Shown piece by piece: positions 34,156-41,119 of a stretch of 64,000 bases of DNA. The position numbers were made by a program, and so were the translations under genes. Positions within the stretch are counted from its first letter, which is position 1. Each line of letters starts with the position of its first letter. Source of the DNA: JAKFWI01 sp035549875 (lineage in GTDB: Bacteria > Pseudomonadota > Alphaproteobacteria > Caulobacterales > Aquidulcibacteraceae); contig DASZPV010000077.1 of NCBI GenBank assembly GCA_035549875.1, positions 1 to 64,000 on the forward strand, written 5' to 3'. Below the pieces are notes generated by a model. That model had not been told where the DNA came from. It saw only the letters and a program-made list of their open reading frames with translations, and did no database searches.

Positions 34156-35289
34156 TTATCCCGCACGCCCGACCGGGGTCGAGGCAACTGACGAACTTAC
34201 CGACGCCAAGGTCGCCATCTTCACGCCGGCGCGGGTGATCTCGAATATCATCGGCTTCGGCTTGACGTGCGTCGGATGCTCCATCGTCACCAAGAACTTC
34301 CCGCTGATGTCGGACGCGACGCGCTTGTAGTAGGCGGCGGCCTGGCGATGTGGAGGTTGGTCGTCCTTGTCCTCCACCGACCCCTTCACGGGAATGGGCT
34401 CCGAGCTTGAGACGACGTAGCCGCGATTGCGACCCTGGTCGAACAACCACGAAACCTCGGCAGTTGGCGCCGTCTCGTCGTCGCCCTTATCCGGACCGAT
34501 GCTCTTGTAGGAGCAGTGATGGCCTATGGCGTGCAGATCCCACGCCAGACGATCTTCCTTGCCGTGTTCCTTGGTGGCGGCGACGATATCAGCCCAGCCT
34601 TCGGCGGTCATATCGCCGGTGAACATGACATCAGTGATAGCGCCCGACACCGAGAACCGCGCCTGGAACACCAGACAGTTAGGATTTCGATCGATCACCA
34701 CGCTCTCGCCGCCGGCGGCGTTCAAACGCCGCGCCAGCGGCGAATGAATGAACGCCTCCATCTCGTCGTTGACCAGCGAAAACTCCGGTGCGCAGCGGCC
34801 GGCGTCGGTCATCAAGGAACGCCGCGCCTCGAAATCGATGCCATTGTCTGCGCACCACTGGCGCAGCGCCTCAGGTCGCGAGAAAACACGAATGCCTTTT
34901 CCTGCCCGCAGGCGATAGCGGGCCTCCGCCTGCACTATCTTGGCTTCCTCGCCAAGATCGCCCTCGACCAGGACGCCTGCGGGCACCCAAAGCGTCTTGA
35001 TTTTGATGCGCCCTGCCCCCTGGTATTTCGCGGCATGATCCAAGTGGAAGAAGTCCGTGGCGCCGGCGATGTGATCACGATCAAGGTGGGTGATCGCAAA
35101 CACGTCGACATCGTTGCGGTTTTTGGCGGCTAGGATTTCGCGCATCCGCTTGCTCAGATGGATGCGCGGATCGTCGGCATCTTCGGCGGCGACGGTGTCA
35201 CAAAAATCCACCATCAGCATGCGGCCGTTATCCAGCGTGACGAGCGCACTGTCGCCATTGCCGACATTGAACACTTCGATCTTGTGCAT
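34156..35289 (-). CDS. Metallo-beta-lactamase-fold protein of the E2-E1-JAB operon
   Basis: 377 residues with a ComEC/Rec2-like MBL domain: GNGDSALVTLDNGRMLMVDF at the start, metal motif H-x-D-x-D-H (His68, Asp70, Asp72, His73 in THLDRDHIAG), Asp226 in MFTGDM and His257/His258. No transmembrane segments, so it is not ComEC itself. The C-terminus is a flexible Ser/Val/Ala tail ending Pro-Val-Gly-Arg-Ala-Gly. GGAG lies before ATG 35289; it sits 20 bases after the patatin gene and two before the fusion gene. Likely a hydrolase acting on phosphodiester or nucleotide bonds; substrate unknown. Confidence 0.8.
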   Translation of the reverse strand: MHKIEVFNVGNGDSALVTLDNGRMLMVDFCDTVAAEDADDPRIHLSKRMREILAAKNRNDVDVFAITHLDRDHIAGATDFFHLDHAAKYQGAGRIKIKTLWVPAGVLVEGDLGEEAKIVQAEARYRLRAGKGIRVFSRPEALRQWCADNGIDFEARRSLMTDAGRCAPEFSLVNDEMEAFIHSPLARRLNAAGGESVVIDRNPNCLVFQARFSVSGAITDVMFTGDMTAEGWADIVAATKEHGKEDRLAWDLHAIGHHCSYKSIGPDKGDDETAPTAEVSWLFDQGRNRGYVVSSSEPIPVKGSVEDKDDQPPHRQAAAYYKRVASDISGKFLVTMEHPTHVKPKPMIFEITRAGVKMATLASVSSSVASTPVGRAG

Positions 35290-35309
35290 GCGGTTTCTCC
35301 GTCACGCGG

Positions 35310-36506
35310 CTACGCCGCACACTCGTTCAACATGGGAATTAGATAAGCGCGGGCCAGACGCCGGGTTTGCGCTTCACCGCGCGCGATCAGAGCGTCCATC
35401 ACATCGCGAGGCATCGCCGCAAAATCGATTGGATAGTCCCGCAGCGAACCAAGTTCGGGTGGCTCTGGGTCGCCCGCAACCGGCGGCAGCTTGGTATCGT
35501 CTTGACCAAGATACGGCATGATGAACGCGCGGGTGCGGCCCGACGCACGCCATTCATGCAGCGCGCTCATCCCCATGCGATGCAACTGGCGGTGCACGGT
35601 CGAGAAAGCCGCGCGCGCACGCGCGCCCAGGAAGAGTGGAAAATCGGCGCCGGTGGGCAAGCCAGACTCTGCGATGCAGGCAATGATTACATCGACCGAC
35701 GCTACGCCGAAGGCATACCGTTGAGGGCGTGTCGGATCGAAAGCCTGCAGTCCGAGATTATCGTAGATGCCGCCGTCGGTGAGCAGCACTCGTTGGCGCC
35801 GCGTCTCGCCGTCTGAGATGAATTCGTACTCGCGGTCGATAGCGGGCAGAAGCAATGGAAACGCGGCCGAGGCCGTCACGGCTTCGCTCAGGCGGAAATC
35901 GGAATTGACGACGGGACCGCTTCGCCACGATCCGGAACCCGCGGCGGAAAATCTGAAGGCAGTCTGGGTGGCGAGCTCAGCAGCGTTCACGATCAAAGCC
36001 GGTCGCGCGCTTGGCAAATCCGAGAGCGCGATGTCACCCATGAGGTCCGGGCTTAGAAGCACGCGTTCCAGGAAATCCGTCCGAGTGACGCGCCGGATGC
36101 GGCGCGACCGCAAGGCGCGGCGCAGTTTTGCTTTAAGCCGCCAGTCGGCCGCCATCGATGCGACAGCGCCCAGGATCGCCAGCGGGACCGCCGACGCCAA
36201 CGTGATGGCGAACGAGCCGAAGGCGCGAAGGCCTAGCGGCGAAACTAGAGCCGCGACGATCCTGTCCTGAAGCCCTGCCTGAAGCATGGCCCGAACCCGC
36301 GCTTCAAAGGCGTCAAAGGGCTCCGCGCGCGCGCAATATAGGCCGGCCAGCACGCTGCCGCCCGACACCGACGAGATCACGTCGATGCGGTTCAAAATGC
36401 CGATCTCGTTCAATGCGCGTAGGCAGCCCAGATGGAAGGCAATCGCACGGGAGCCGCCGCCGGAGAGAGCGAGACCGAGCCGCAGCGGGCGCGAATCACC
36501 GATCAC
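35310..36506 (-). CDS. Patatin-like phospholipase (candidate defence effector)
   Basis: 398 residues. Oxyanion motif SGGGSRAIAFHLG at 15-27, nucleophile elbow SSVSGGS with Ser48 (Ser replaces the usual first Gly), and catalytic Asp244 in TDGGIYDN complete the Ser-Asp dyad. A hydrophobic stretch at about 97-120 may enter the membrane. Patatins such as CapV are membrane-degrading effectors in CBASS. First gene of the patatin-MBL-E2/E1/JAB operon, starting at GTG 36506. GATAAT lies just upstream with only a weak -35 (TTTTCG). Effector role is inferred from neighbours; lipid metabolism is possible. Confidence 0.85.
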   Translation of the reverse strand: MIGDSRPLRLGLALSGGGSRAIAFHLGCLRALNEIGILNRIDVISSVSGGSVLAGLYCARAEPFDAFEARVRAMLQAGLQDRIVAALVSPLGLRAFGSFAITLASAVPLAILGAVASMAADWRLKAKLRRALRSRRIRRVTRTDFLERVLLSPDLMGDIALSDLPSARPALIVNAAELATQTAFRFSAAGSGSWRSGPVVNSDFRLSEAVTASAAFPLLLPAIDREYEFISDGETRRQRVLLTDGGIYDNLGLQAFDPTRPQRYAFGVASVDVIIACIAESGLPTGADFPLFLGARARAAFSTVHRQLHRMGMSALHEWRASGRTRAFIMPYLGQDDTKLPPVAGDPEPPELGSLRDYPIDFAAMPRDVMDALIARGEAQTRRLARAYLIPMLNECAA

Positions 36507-36576
36507 ACCTCATTATCGCAGATTCCGAACAAAACGAAAACGCAGCCGTGCGGTTGCCGTGAGCGCGCGCGCTCCG

Positions 36577-37176
36577 TCAGCTGCGCGCGAACGCCATCAA
36601 CGGTCCAATGTCGCCCCGATCAGCAGCCTGCAGCGCAGCGACATAGGCGCGGCGCGTCTCCGCGATGGCGACCAGATTGGCGCTGCCCCAGGTGAAGCGC
36701 GGTTGGCCGAGTTTTTGGGCCAGCAGGTCCGCGGCGAGCCGCGAACAGCGGCCATTGCCGTTCGGAAACGGGTGGATCGCCACCAGCCGGTGATGGAAGC
36801 GGATGGCGATCTCGTTGGGTTGATAGGTTTGGTGCTCGATCCAGAACTTCACGTCGTCGAGCAGCACACGAAGATCGGGGCCAATCTTCCATGCGTCGAC
36901 GCCGATATTGCGCGCGGTGGCGCGAAACTCCCCTGCCCAGCGCCAGACATCGCCATACATGCGCTTGTGCAGCGCTTTGATGAAATCCTCGCTGAGCACG
37001 TCATGGCGCGCACGCGGATTGAACGCCCAGCGATCGCCCTGGTCGATATTGACCTGCTCGGCCTCGTTCAATTCGCGCCGGAGCGTGATGTAGCTCGGAA
37101 TGAGCCCATCACGCTCCTCTGGCGCCAATGGCGTGTTGGCTTCGTCATCGCCGTCGAAGAGCGGATCATCGCTCAT
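36577..37176 (-). CDS. Fic-domain 'mobile mystery protein B'
   Basis: 199-residue Fic protein; Fic enzymes transfer AMP or other groups to target hydroxyls. The full catalytic motif HPFPNGNGRCSR starts at His135, and the flap region lies around 85-100. The N-terminal TLRRELNEAEQ is typical of the mobile mystery B family (TIGR02613). ATG 37176 overlaps the stop of the HTH gene (ATGA), giving the A-B pair found on many mobile elements. With an intact motif it should be active; whether the HTH partner acts as antitoxin is inference. Confidence 0.88.
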   Translation of the reverse strand: MSDDPLFDGDDEANTPLAPEERDGLIPSYITLRRELNEAEQVNIDQGDRWAFNPRARHDVLSEDFIKALHKRMYGDVWRWAGEFRATARNIGVDAWKIGPDLRVLLDDVKFWIEHQTYQPNEIAIRFHHRLVAIHPFPNGNGRCSRLAADLLAQKLGQPRFTWGSANLVAIAETRRAYVAALQAADRGDIGPLMAFARS

Positions 37177-37646
37177 GGTGCATCCCACAGCCGGCGCGGA
37201 TCGCCCGCGAGGATTTCCATAGCGAGGCGCTCGCGCTCGGCCTCAAGGTCGCTTTTGTCCAGCGCCTGGTTCTCCAGCTGCATGGAATGATGCGTGCGCT
37301 TGAGTTGCGCGTCGGCCTGGGCGCGCGCTCGCGCCTTCAGCATCTCGTCGAGCGGTTCGTTCGGGACGAGCGCGTAGACCAGGGTGCAGTCGAGCCCCTC
37401 CGCGACACGCCGCAGGGTCGCGAGCGTGAGGGCGTGTTCGGCCTCATCCTTTTCGATGCGGGCGATGCGGGATTGGGAGACGCCGATCCGCGCCCCGAGC
37501 TGGGCGGCGGTCATGCCCAAGGCCTCACGGACCGCCTTGATCCAGCCGCGCGCCGGGCGCGCGAACTCAGGCGCCTTGCGTAAAGGCGCAAGACGGCGCT
37601 CAAGCTGTTTGCGAGCGAGGCTCTCGGCGGAAACGTTAGAAGGCAT
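37173..37646 (-). CDS. HTH 'mobile mystery protein A'
   Basis: 157-residue XRE-type DNA-binding protein of the mobile mystery A family (TIGR02612). The HTH is at about residues 36-90 (IKAVREALGMTAAQLGARIGVSQSRIARIEKDE); it is flanked by basic helices. Paired and translationally coupled with the Fic gene. Its start codon lies inside the first of three phased palindromes (37636-37720), so autoregulation is likely. Probable repressor or antitoxin of the Fic protein. Confidence 0.88.
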   Translation of the reverse strand: MPSNVSAESLARKQLERRLAPLRKAPEFARPARGWIKAVREALGMTAAQLGARIGVSQSRIARIEKDEAEHALTLATLRRVAEGLDCTLVYALVPNEPLDEMLKARARAQADAQLKRTHHSMQLENQALDKSDLEAERERLAMEILAGDPRRLWDAP

Positions 37647-37720
37647 ATATTCTAAGTCCTGCGATGAGGAATAACATATATATTCTTTCTAATCCGTTTC
37701 AATAGAATACCTGTATTCTA
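37636..37720. promoter_or_regulatory. Phased operator array of the HTH/Fic operon
   Basis: Three related palindromes: TTAGAA-N8-TTCTAA at 37636-37655 (spanning the HTH start codon), a weaker GAATA-N7-TATTC at 37669-37685, and a perfect 18-base TAGAATAC-CT-GTATTCTA at 37703-37720. The TATTCT right half-sites begin at 37647, 37680 and 37713, exactly 33 bases apart, about three helical turns. The AT-rich stretch stands out from its GC-rich surroundings. Binding by the HTH protein is inferred from position. Confidence 0.65.
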
Positions 37721-37731
37721 CGTTATAGCGA

Positions 37732-37814
37732 CCCGCCGGCCACGCCGTCGGCCGGGCTGTCGTGCTCCGCACCGAGCCCTGCAAGCCGGGTCTCGGCCAT
37801 CCGGCTCCCATCCT
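37732..37814. repeat. Left copy of the repeat bracketing the ars module
   Basis: About 83 bases (CCCGCCGGC...GCCGGGCTGTCGTG...CACCGAGCC...GGGTCTCGGCCA...CATCCTG) that recur with roughly 80% identity at 40936-41022 in the same orientation. The unit contains small stems around GCCGGC. It lies between the HTH operator and arsR. Whether it is a REP-like repeat or the scar of an insertion is not clear. Confidence 0.65.
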
Positions 37815-37868
37815 GCCGCGCCTTGGCGGCTTGCGGTGTTATTATTTCGATGATACTGGAATCTTCGA

Positions 37869-38204
37869 ATGAATAACGCTGAGTCCATCGATGCTTTCGC
37901 CGCGCTGGCGCATGAGCACCGGCTCGCCATCTACCGGCTGCTGGTCCAGGCCGGTCCCGAAGGCAAAGCCGCCGGTCAAATCGCCGCCGCGCTCGACATG
38001 GCGCCGTCTTCGCTCTCGTTTCATCTGGCGCACCTCAATCGCGCCGGCCTCATCACGCAGCGGCGCGAGAGCCGCTCTCTGATCTACGCCGCCGACTTTG
38101 CGCAGATGAACGCACTGGTCGGCTTTCTCACCGAGAATTGCTGCGGCGGACGCTCGTGCGCCCCGGCGGCGAAACCACAATCCACAAAAAGGAAGAGCGC
38201 ATGA
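37869..38204 (+). CDS. arsR: ArsR-family arsenic-responsive repressor
   Basis: 111-residue winged-helix repressor. The HTH spans about residues 30-75 (GKAAGQIAAALDMAPSSLSFHLAHLNRAGLITQRRESRSLIYAAD). The classical ELCVCDL metal site of helix 3 is absent; instead cysteines lie near the C-terminus (ENCCGGRSC), like the CC-type ArsR group that binds As(III) or methylarsenite there. First gene of the rightward ars operon; its TGA overlaps the arsI ATG. Confidence 0.92.
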   Translation: MNNAESIDAFAALAHEHRLAIYRLLVQAGPEGKAAGQIAAALDMAPSSLSFHLAHLNRAGLITQRRESRSLIYAADFAQMNALVGFLTENCCGGRSCAPAAKPQSTKRKSA

Positions 38205-38653
38205 AACGCATGCATCTGCACGTCAGCGTCGATGATCTCGACAAGTCGATCGCCTTCTATTCGACACTGTTCGGCGCAGAGCCCGCCGTGACCAAGCCGG
38301 ACTACGCCAAGTGGATGCTTGAAGATCCGCGCGTCAATTTCGCGATTTCGGCGCGGGGCGTAGCGGCGGGCGTCGATCATATCGGCATTCAGGTCGATGA
38401 GCGCGAGGAACTCGCAATACTCGCGCAACGCCTCAAGGCCGCGGGCGAGACGACGTTCGACGAAGAAGCGACCACCTGCTGCTACGCGCACTCCGACAAG
38501 AGCTGGGTCAATGACCCGTCCGGCCTGCGCTGGGAGACGTTCTACACGTTCGGCGACGCCACCAGCTATGGCGAGGACAAATCGCTCGTCGCAGCAGCGC
38601 CGGCGGCGCAAGCGTGCTGCGCGCCGCGTGCAACAGAAAAAGCCTGTTGCTGA
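38201..38653 (+). CDS. arsI: ArsI-type C-As lyase (glyoxalase/VOC family)
   Basis: Non-heme Fe(II) dioxygenase of the ArsI/CadI group; ArsI cleaves the C-As bond of trivalent organoarsenicals such as MAs(III). 150 residues: candidate Fe ligands His5 or His7, His60 and Glu112, and the vicinal pair Cys93-Cys94 in TTCCYAHSDKSWVNDPSG that binds the arsenical. Two extra Cys pairs near the C-terminus (ACCAP, KACC) may bind metal. ATG 38201 overlaps the arsR stop. CadI-type members are nearly identical in motif, so the substrate is inferred from the ars neighbours. Confidence 0.88.
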   Translation: MKRMHLHVSVDDLDKSIAFYSTLFGAEPAVTKPDYAKWMLEDPRVNFAISARGVAAGVDHIGIQVDEREELAILAQRLKAAGETTFDEEATTCCYAHSDKSWVNDPSGLRWETFYTFGDATSYGEDKSLVAAAPAAQACCAPRATEKACC

Positions 38654-38680
38654 CAGCCAATGCCATTCGAGTAGGGGAAA

Positions 38681-39220
38681 ATGAGCGACAAGGGAAGCCC
38701 GGAAAATCCGTTCAACGTGCTGTTTCTCTGCACAGGCAATTCAGCACGCTCGATCATGGCGGAAGCCATCATGAACCGCTTCGGCGCTCCGAAATTCCGC
38801 GCCTATAGCGCCGGATCGCAGCCGAAGGGCGAGGTCAATCCGCACACCATCGTGCTTCTGAAGTCGCTGAACTTCAAGGCCGAGGAATATCGTTCGAAGA
38901 GTTGGGAGGAGTTTGCGCAGGCGGGGGCGCCCAAACTCGATTTCGTATTCACGGTTTGCGACAATGCGGCAAATGAAGTTTGCCCGGTCTGGCCCGGTCA
39001 ACCGATGAGCGCGCATTGGGGCGTACCCGATCCGGCCGCCGCTGAAGGCTCGTCAGCCGTCGTCTCGCAAGCCTTCGCTGACGCCTATCGCATGCTGCAA
39101 AATCGCATCACCATCTTCTGTGCACTGCCGCTTGCCAGCATCGACAAGCTCTCACTGCAAAAGCGGATCGACGACATAGGCAAGATGCGCCGCGATCCGA
39201 ACGCTGAAGGAGCGGCGTGA
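38681..39220 (+). CDS. arsC: Thioredoxin-linked arsenate reductase (LMW-PTPase fold)
   Basis: Reduces As(V) to As(III). 179 residues with the P-loop CTGNSARS (Cys17) and the Cys93/Cys101 region TVCDNAANEVCPVWPG, giving the three-cysteine relay of the LMW phosphatase-like ArsC family. A C-terminal extension (ALPLASIDKLSLQKRIDDIGK) is common in proteobacterial members. Follows arsI by 27 bases and precedes the GNAT gene. Confidence 0.93.
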   Translation: MSDKGSPENPFNVLFLCTGNSARSIMAEAIMNRFGAPKFRAYSAGSQPKGEVNPHTIVLLKSLNFKAEEYRSKSWEEFAQAGAPKLDFVFTVCDNAANEVCPVWPGQPMSAHWGVPDPAAAEGSSAVVSQAFADAYRMLQNRITIFCALPLASIDKLSLQKRIDDIGKMRRDPNAEGAA

Positions 39221-39227
39221 GAGCGGC

Positions 39228-39722
39228 ATGAGGACGCGACCGGCTACGCCAGCCGACGCAGCTGCGATCGCGCTGATCTACAATCAGGGCATCGAGGATC
39301 GCGTCGCCACGTTCGAGACGGCGCCGCGCAACGCCGAGCAGATCGCACCATGGTTTGAAAGCAAACTGCCGATCGTTGTCGTGGTGGGTGACGCCGATGA
39401 CGTGGTGGGCTGGGCGGCCGCGTTCGCCTACGCGGACCGCTGCTGTTATGCCGGCATCGGTGAGTTCTCGGTCTATGTGCGCCGCGATCAGCGCGGGCGC
39501 GGCGTCGGCGAAGCGGCGATGCAGGCTTTGTTGGTCGCCTCTGAAACGCACGGCCTATGGAAGCTCCTGTCCCGCGCGTTTCCGGAGAACCGCGCAAGCC
39601 TCGCTCTGATTGACCGGCTCGGGTTCAAGCAGATCGGCGTGCACGAGAAGCACGGCCGGCTTGAGGGCGTCTGGCGCGACTGCGTGATCGTTGAAAAATT
39701 GATCGATAAGAACCTGTTCTGA
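39228..39722 (+). CDS. arsN: ArsN1-type GNAT N-acetyltransferase
   Basis: 164-residue GNAT acetyltransferase of the phosphinothricin-acetyltransferase/ArsN1 group. TRPATPADAAAIALIYNQGIEDRVATFET opens the fold and RRDQRGRGVGEAAMQAL is the acetyl-CoA site. ArsN1 enzymes acetylate arsinothricin, an arsenic-containing antibiotic; related enzymes act on phosphinothricin. Its place inside the ars operon favours the arsenical substrate. Confidence 0.85.
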   Translation: MRTRPATPADAAAIALIYNQGIEDRVATFETAPRNAEQIAPWFESKLPIVVVVGDADDVVGWAAAFAYADRCCYAGIGEFSVYVRRDQRGRGVGEAAMQALLVASETHGLWKLLSRAFPENRASLALIDRLGFKQIGVHEKHGRLEGVWRDCVIVEKLIDKNLF

Positions 39723-39739
39723 TCGGATTGCGGGGGCGC

Positions 39740-40411
39740 ATGCAGGCACATCTAGGCCGGCGCCTTATCGCCGAGACGTTGGGCTCGGCGATGCTCGCCG
39801 GAACGGTTATCGGCTCGGGCGTACTCGCCGCGCGCCTCGCAGGCGGCAATGACGCTATCGCACTGCTGGGCAACACCGCCGCGACGGCGGCGATGCTGTT
39901 CGTGCTGATCACAAGCCTTGGCCCAATCTCCGGCGCCCATTTCAATCCGGCGGTCACCCTCGTCATGACGCTCCGGCGCGAAATCTCTGTTTTGGACGGC
40001 CTACTCTACGTGCCGCTGCAGATTGCCGGCTGCATTCTCGGAGCGTGGCTGGCGCACGCCATGTTCGAGCTTCCGATCATGCAGGTCTCGACACATATGC
40101 GCGCAGGTCCCTCGCAAATCCTCAGCGAGGCGGTGGCGACTTTTGCGCTGGTGTTCGCGATCCTCGCCGTCTCGCGCTGGCGGCCCGAGGCGGTCGCGGC
40201 CGCAGTCGCCCTCGTCATCACCGCCGGTTATTGGTGGACGGCGTCCACCTCCTTCGCCAATCCCGCCATCACCATCGCGCGCGCAATGAGCGACACCTTC
40301 GCGGGCGTGCGTCCCGCGGATGTCCCGGGCTTTATCGGCGGGCAGATCGCGGGCGCTCTGATCGCCTGGATGTCCTGCTCACTTCTCTTGCCAAAGGCGG
40401 CCGCCGCATGA
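39740..40411 (+). CDS. aqpS: MIP-family channel, AqpS-like, of the ars operon
   Basis: Aquaglyceroporin-like channel, 223 residues, six transmembrane helices and both half-helices: HFNPAVT (Asn69) and a second NPA in FANPAIT. In rhizobial ars operons AqpS lets As(III), made by ArsC, flow out down its gradient. ATG 39740 is chosen over an in-frame TTG at 39728. Its stop overlaps the start of the second arsC (ATGA). No ArsB or ACR3 pump accompanies it. Confidence 0.9.
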   Translation: MQAHLGRRLIAETLGSAMLAGTVIGSGVLAARLAGGNDAIALLGNTAATAAMLFVLITSLGPISGAHFNPAVTLVMTLRREISVLDGLLYVPLQIAGCILGAWLAHAMFELPIMQVSTHMRAGPSQILSEAVATFALVFAILAVSRWRPEAVAAAVALVITAGYWWTASTSFANPAITIARAMSDTFAGVRPADVPGFIGGQIAGALIAWMSCSLLLPKAAAA

Positions 40412-40842
40412 GCCCGTTCTTCCCCATCGTGGTGCATCACAATCCCGACTGCGGCACCTCGCGCAATGTCGTCGAGATCGTCCGCGCCGCTGGCTACGAG
40501 CCGGTGATTGTCGAATATTTGACGACCGGCTGGACCCGTCCACAATTGCTCGCCCTGTTCGCCGCCGCGGGCCTCACGCCGCGAGCTGCGTTGCGCGAGA
40601 CCAAATCGCCAGCCGCCGAACTGGGCCTGCTGGCGCCGGAAACAACGGACGCGCAGATCTTGGATGCGATGCTGGCCCATCCGGTGTTGGTCAATCGGCC
40701 GATCGTGGCGAGCCCAAAGGGCGTGCGCCTGTGCCGTCCGAGCGAGACCGTTCTCGATCTCCTGGACCGGATGCCGCCGGGGCCGCTGTTCAAGGAAGAT
40801 GGCGAACTCATCATCGATGCGGCCGGCGTTCGCCAGTCTTAG
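40408..40842 (+). CDS. arsC: Glutaredoxin-linked arsenate reductase
   Basis: Second, unrelated arsenate reductase: thioredoxin-fold ArsC with HNPDCGTSRNVVEIV (catalytic Cys15), the RPIVASPKGVRLCRPSE region with the conserved Arg residues, and 144 residues in total. Uses glutathione/glutaredoxin, unlike the LMW-PTPase type encoded 1.2 kb upstream. Last gene of the ars operon, coupled to aqpS. Confidence 0.92.
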   Translation: MSPFFPIVVHHNPDCGTSRNVVEIVRAAGYEPVIVEYLTTGWTRPQLLALFAAAGLTPRAALRETKSPAAELGLLAPETTDAQILDAMLAHPVLVNRPIVASPKGVRLCRPSETVLDLLDRMPPGPLFKEDGELIIDAAGVRQS

Positions 40843-40935
40843 GCCGGCCGGAAGAGCCCACCCGCCCACCCAGCGATGCCCCGGAATTAGATGCCGAAGC
40901 ATGGAATGATCGATCAGCATCTTGATTGGGGCGCC

Positions 40936-41022
40936 CCGCCGGCTTCGCCGACGGCCGGGCTGTCGTGGCTACGCCACCGAGCCGCCGCTGAAGCGGGTCT
41001 CGGCCACACGGCTTCCATCCCT
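40936..41022. repeat. Right copy of the repeat bracketing the ars module
   Basis: Same-orientation relative of 37732-37814, with shared blocks CCCGCCGGC, CGGCCGGGCTGTCGTG, ACCGAGCC, GGGTCTCGGCCA and CCATCC. It lies in the 277-base gap between the ars operon and traF; nothing else in that gap is recognised. Together the two copies frame the 3.1 kb ars operon. Confidence 0.65.
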
Positions 41023-41119
41023 GGCGCAAGACCCCGCCCACCCGCCCTTTTGCCGAGGGGAGACCGTCAGAGGCGTGAGCACTTGATCGATAATCGCGGC
41101 GCGCTGAACCTAAGGGAGG

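Noticed and set aside
34154..34450. Longer start for the E2-E1-JAB protein
   Set aside because: The extra 99 codons lie out of frame inside the MBL gene and are Arg/Gly-rich; GTG 34153 directly after the MBL stop is better.
31889..36506. Calling the patatin operon a CBASS system
   Set aside because: No CD-NTase (GS-x-DxD nucleotidyltransferase) is found in or near the operon, so the name would overstate the evidence.
36286..37290. Open frame of 334 codons antisense to the patatin and Fic genes
   Set aside because: Crosses two genes and their gap; no motif.
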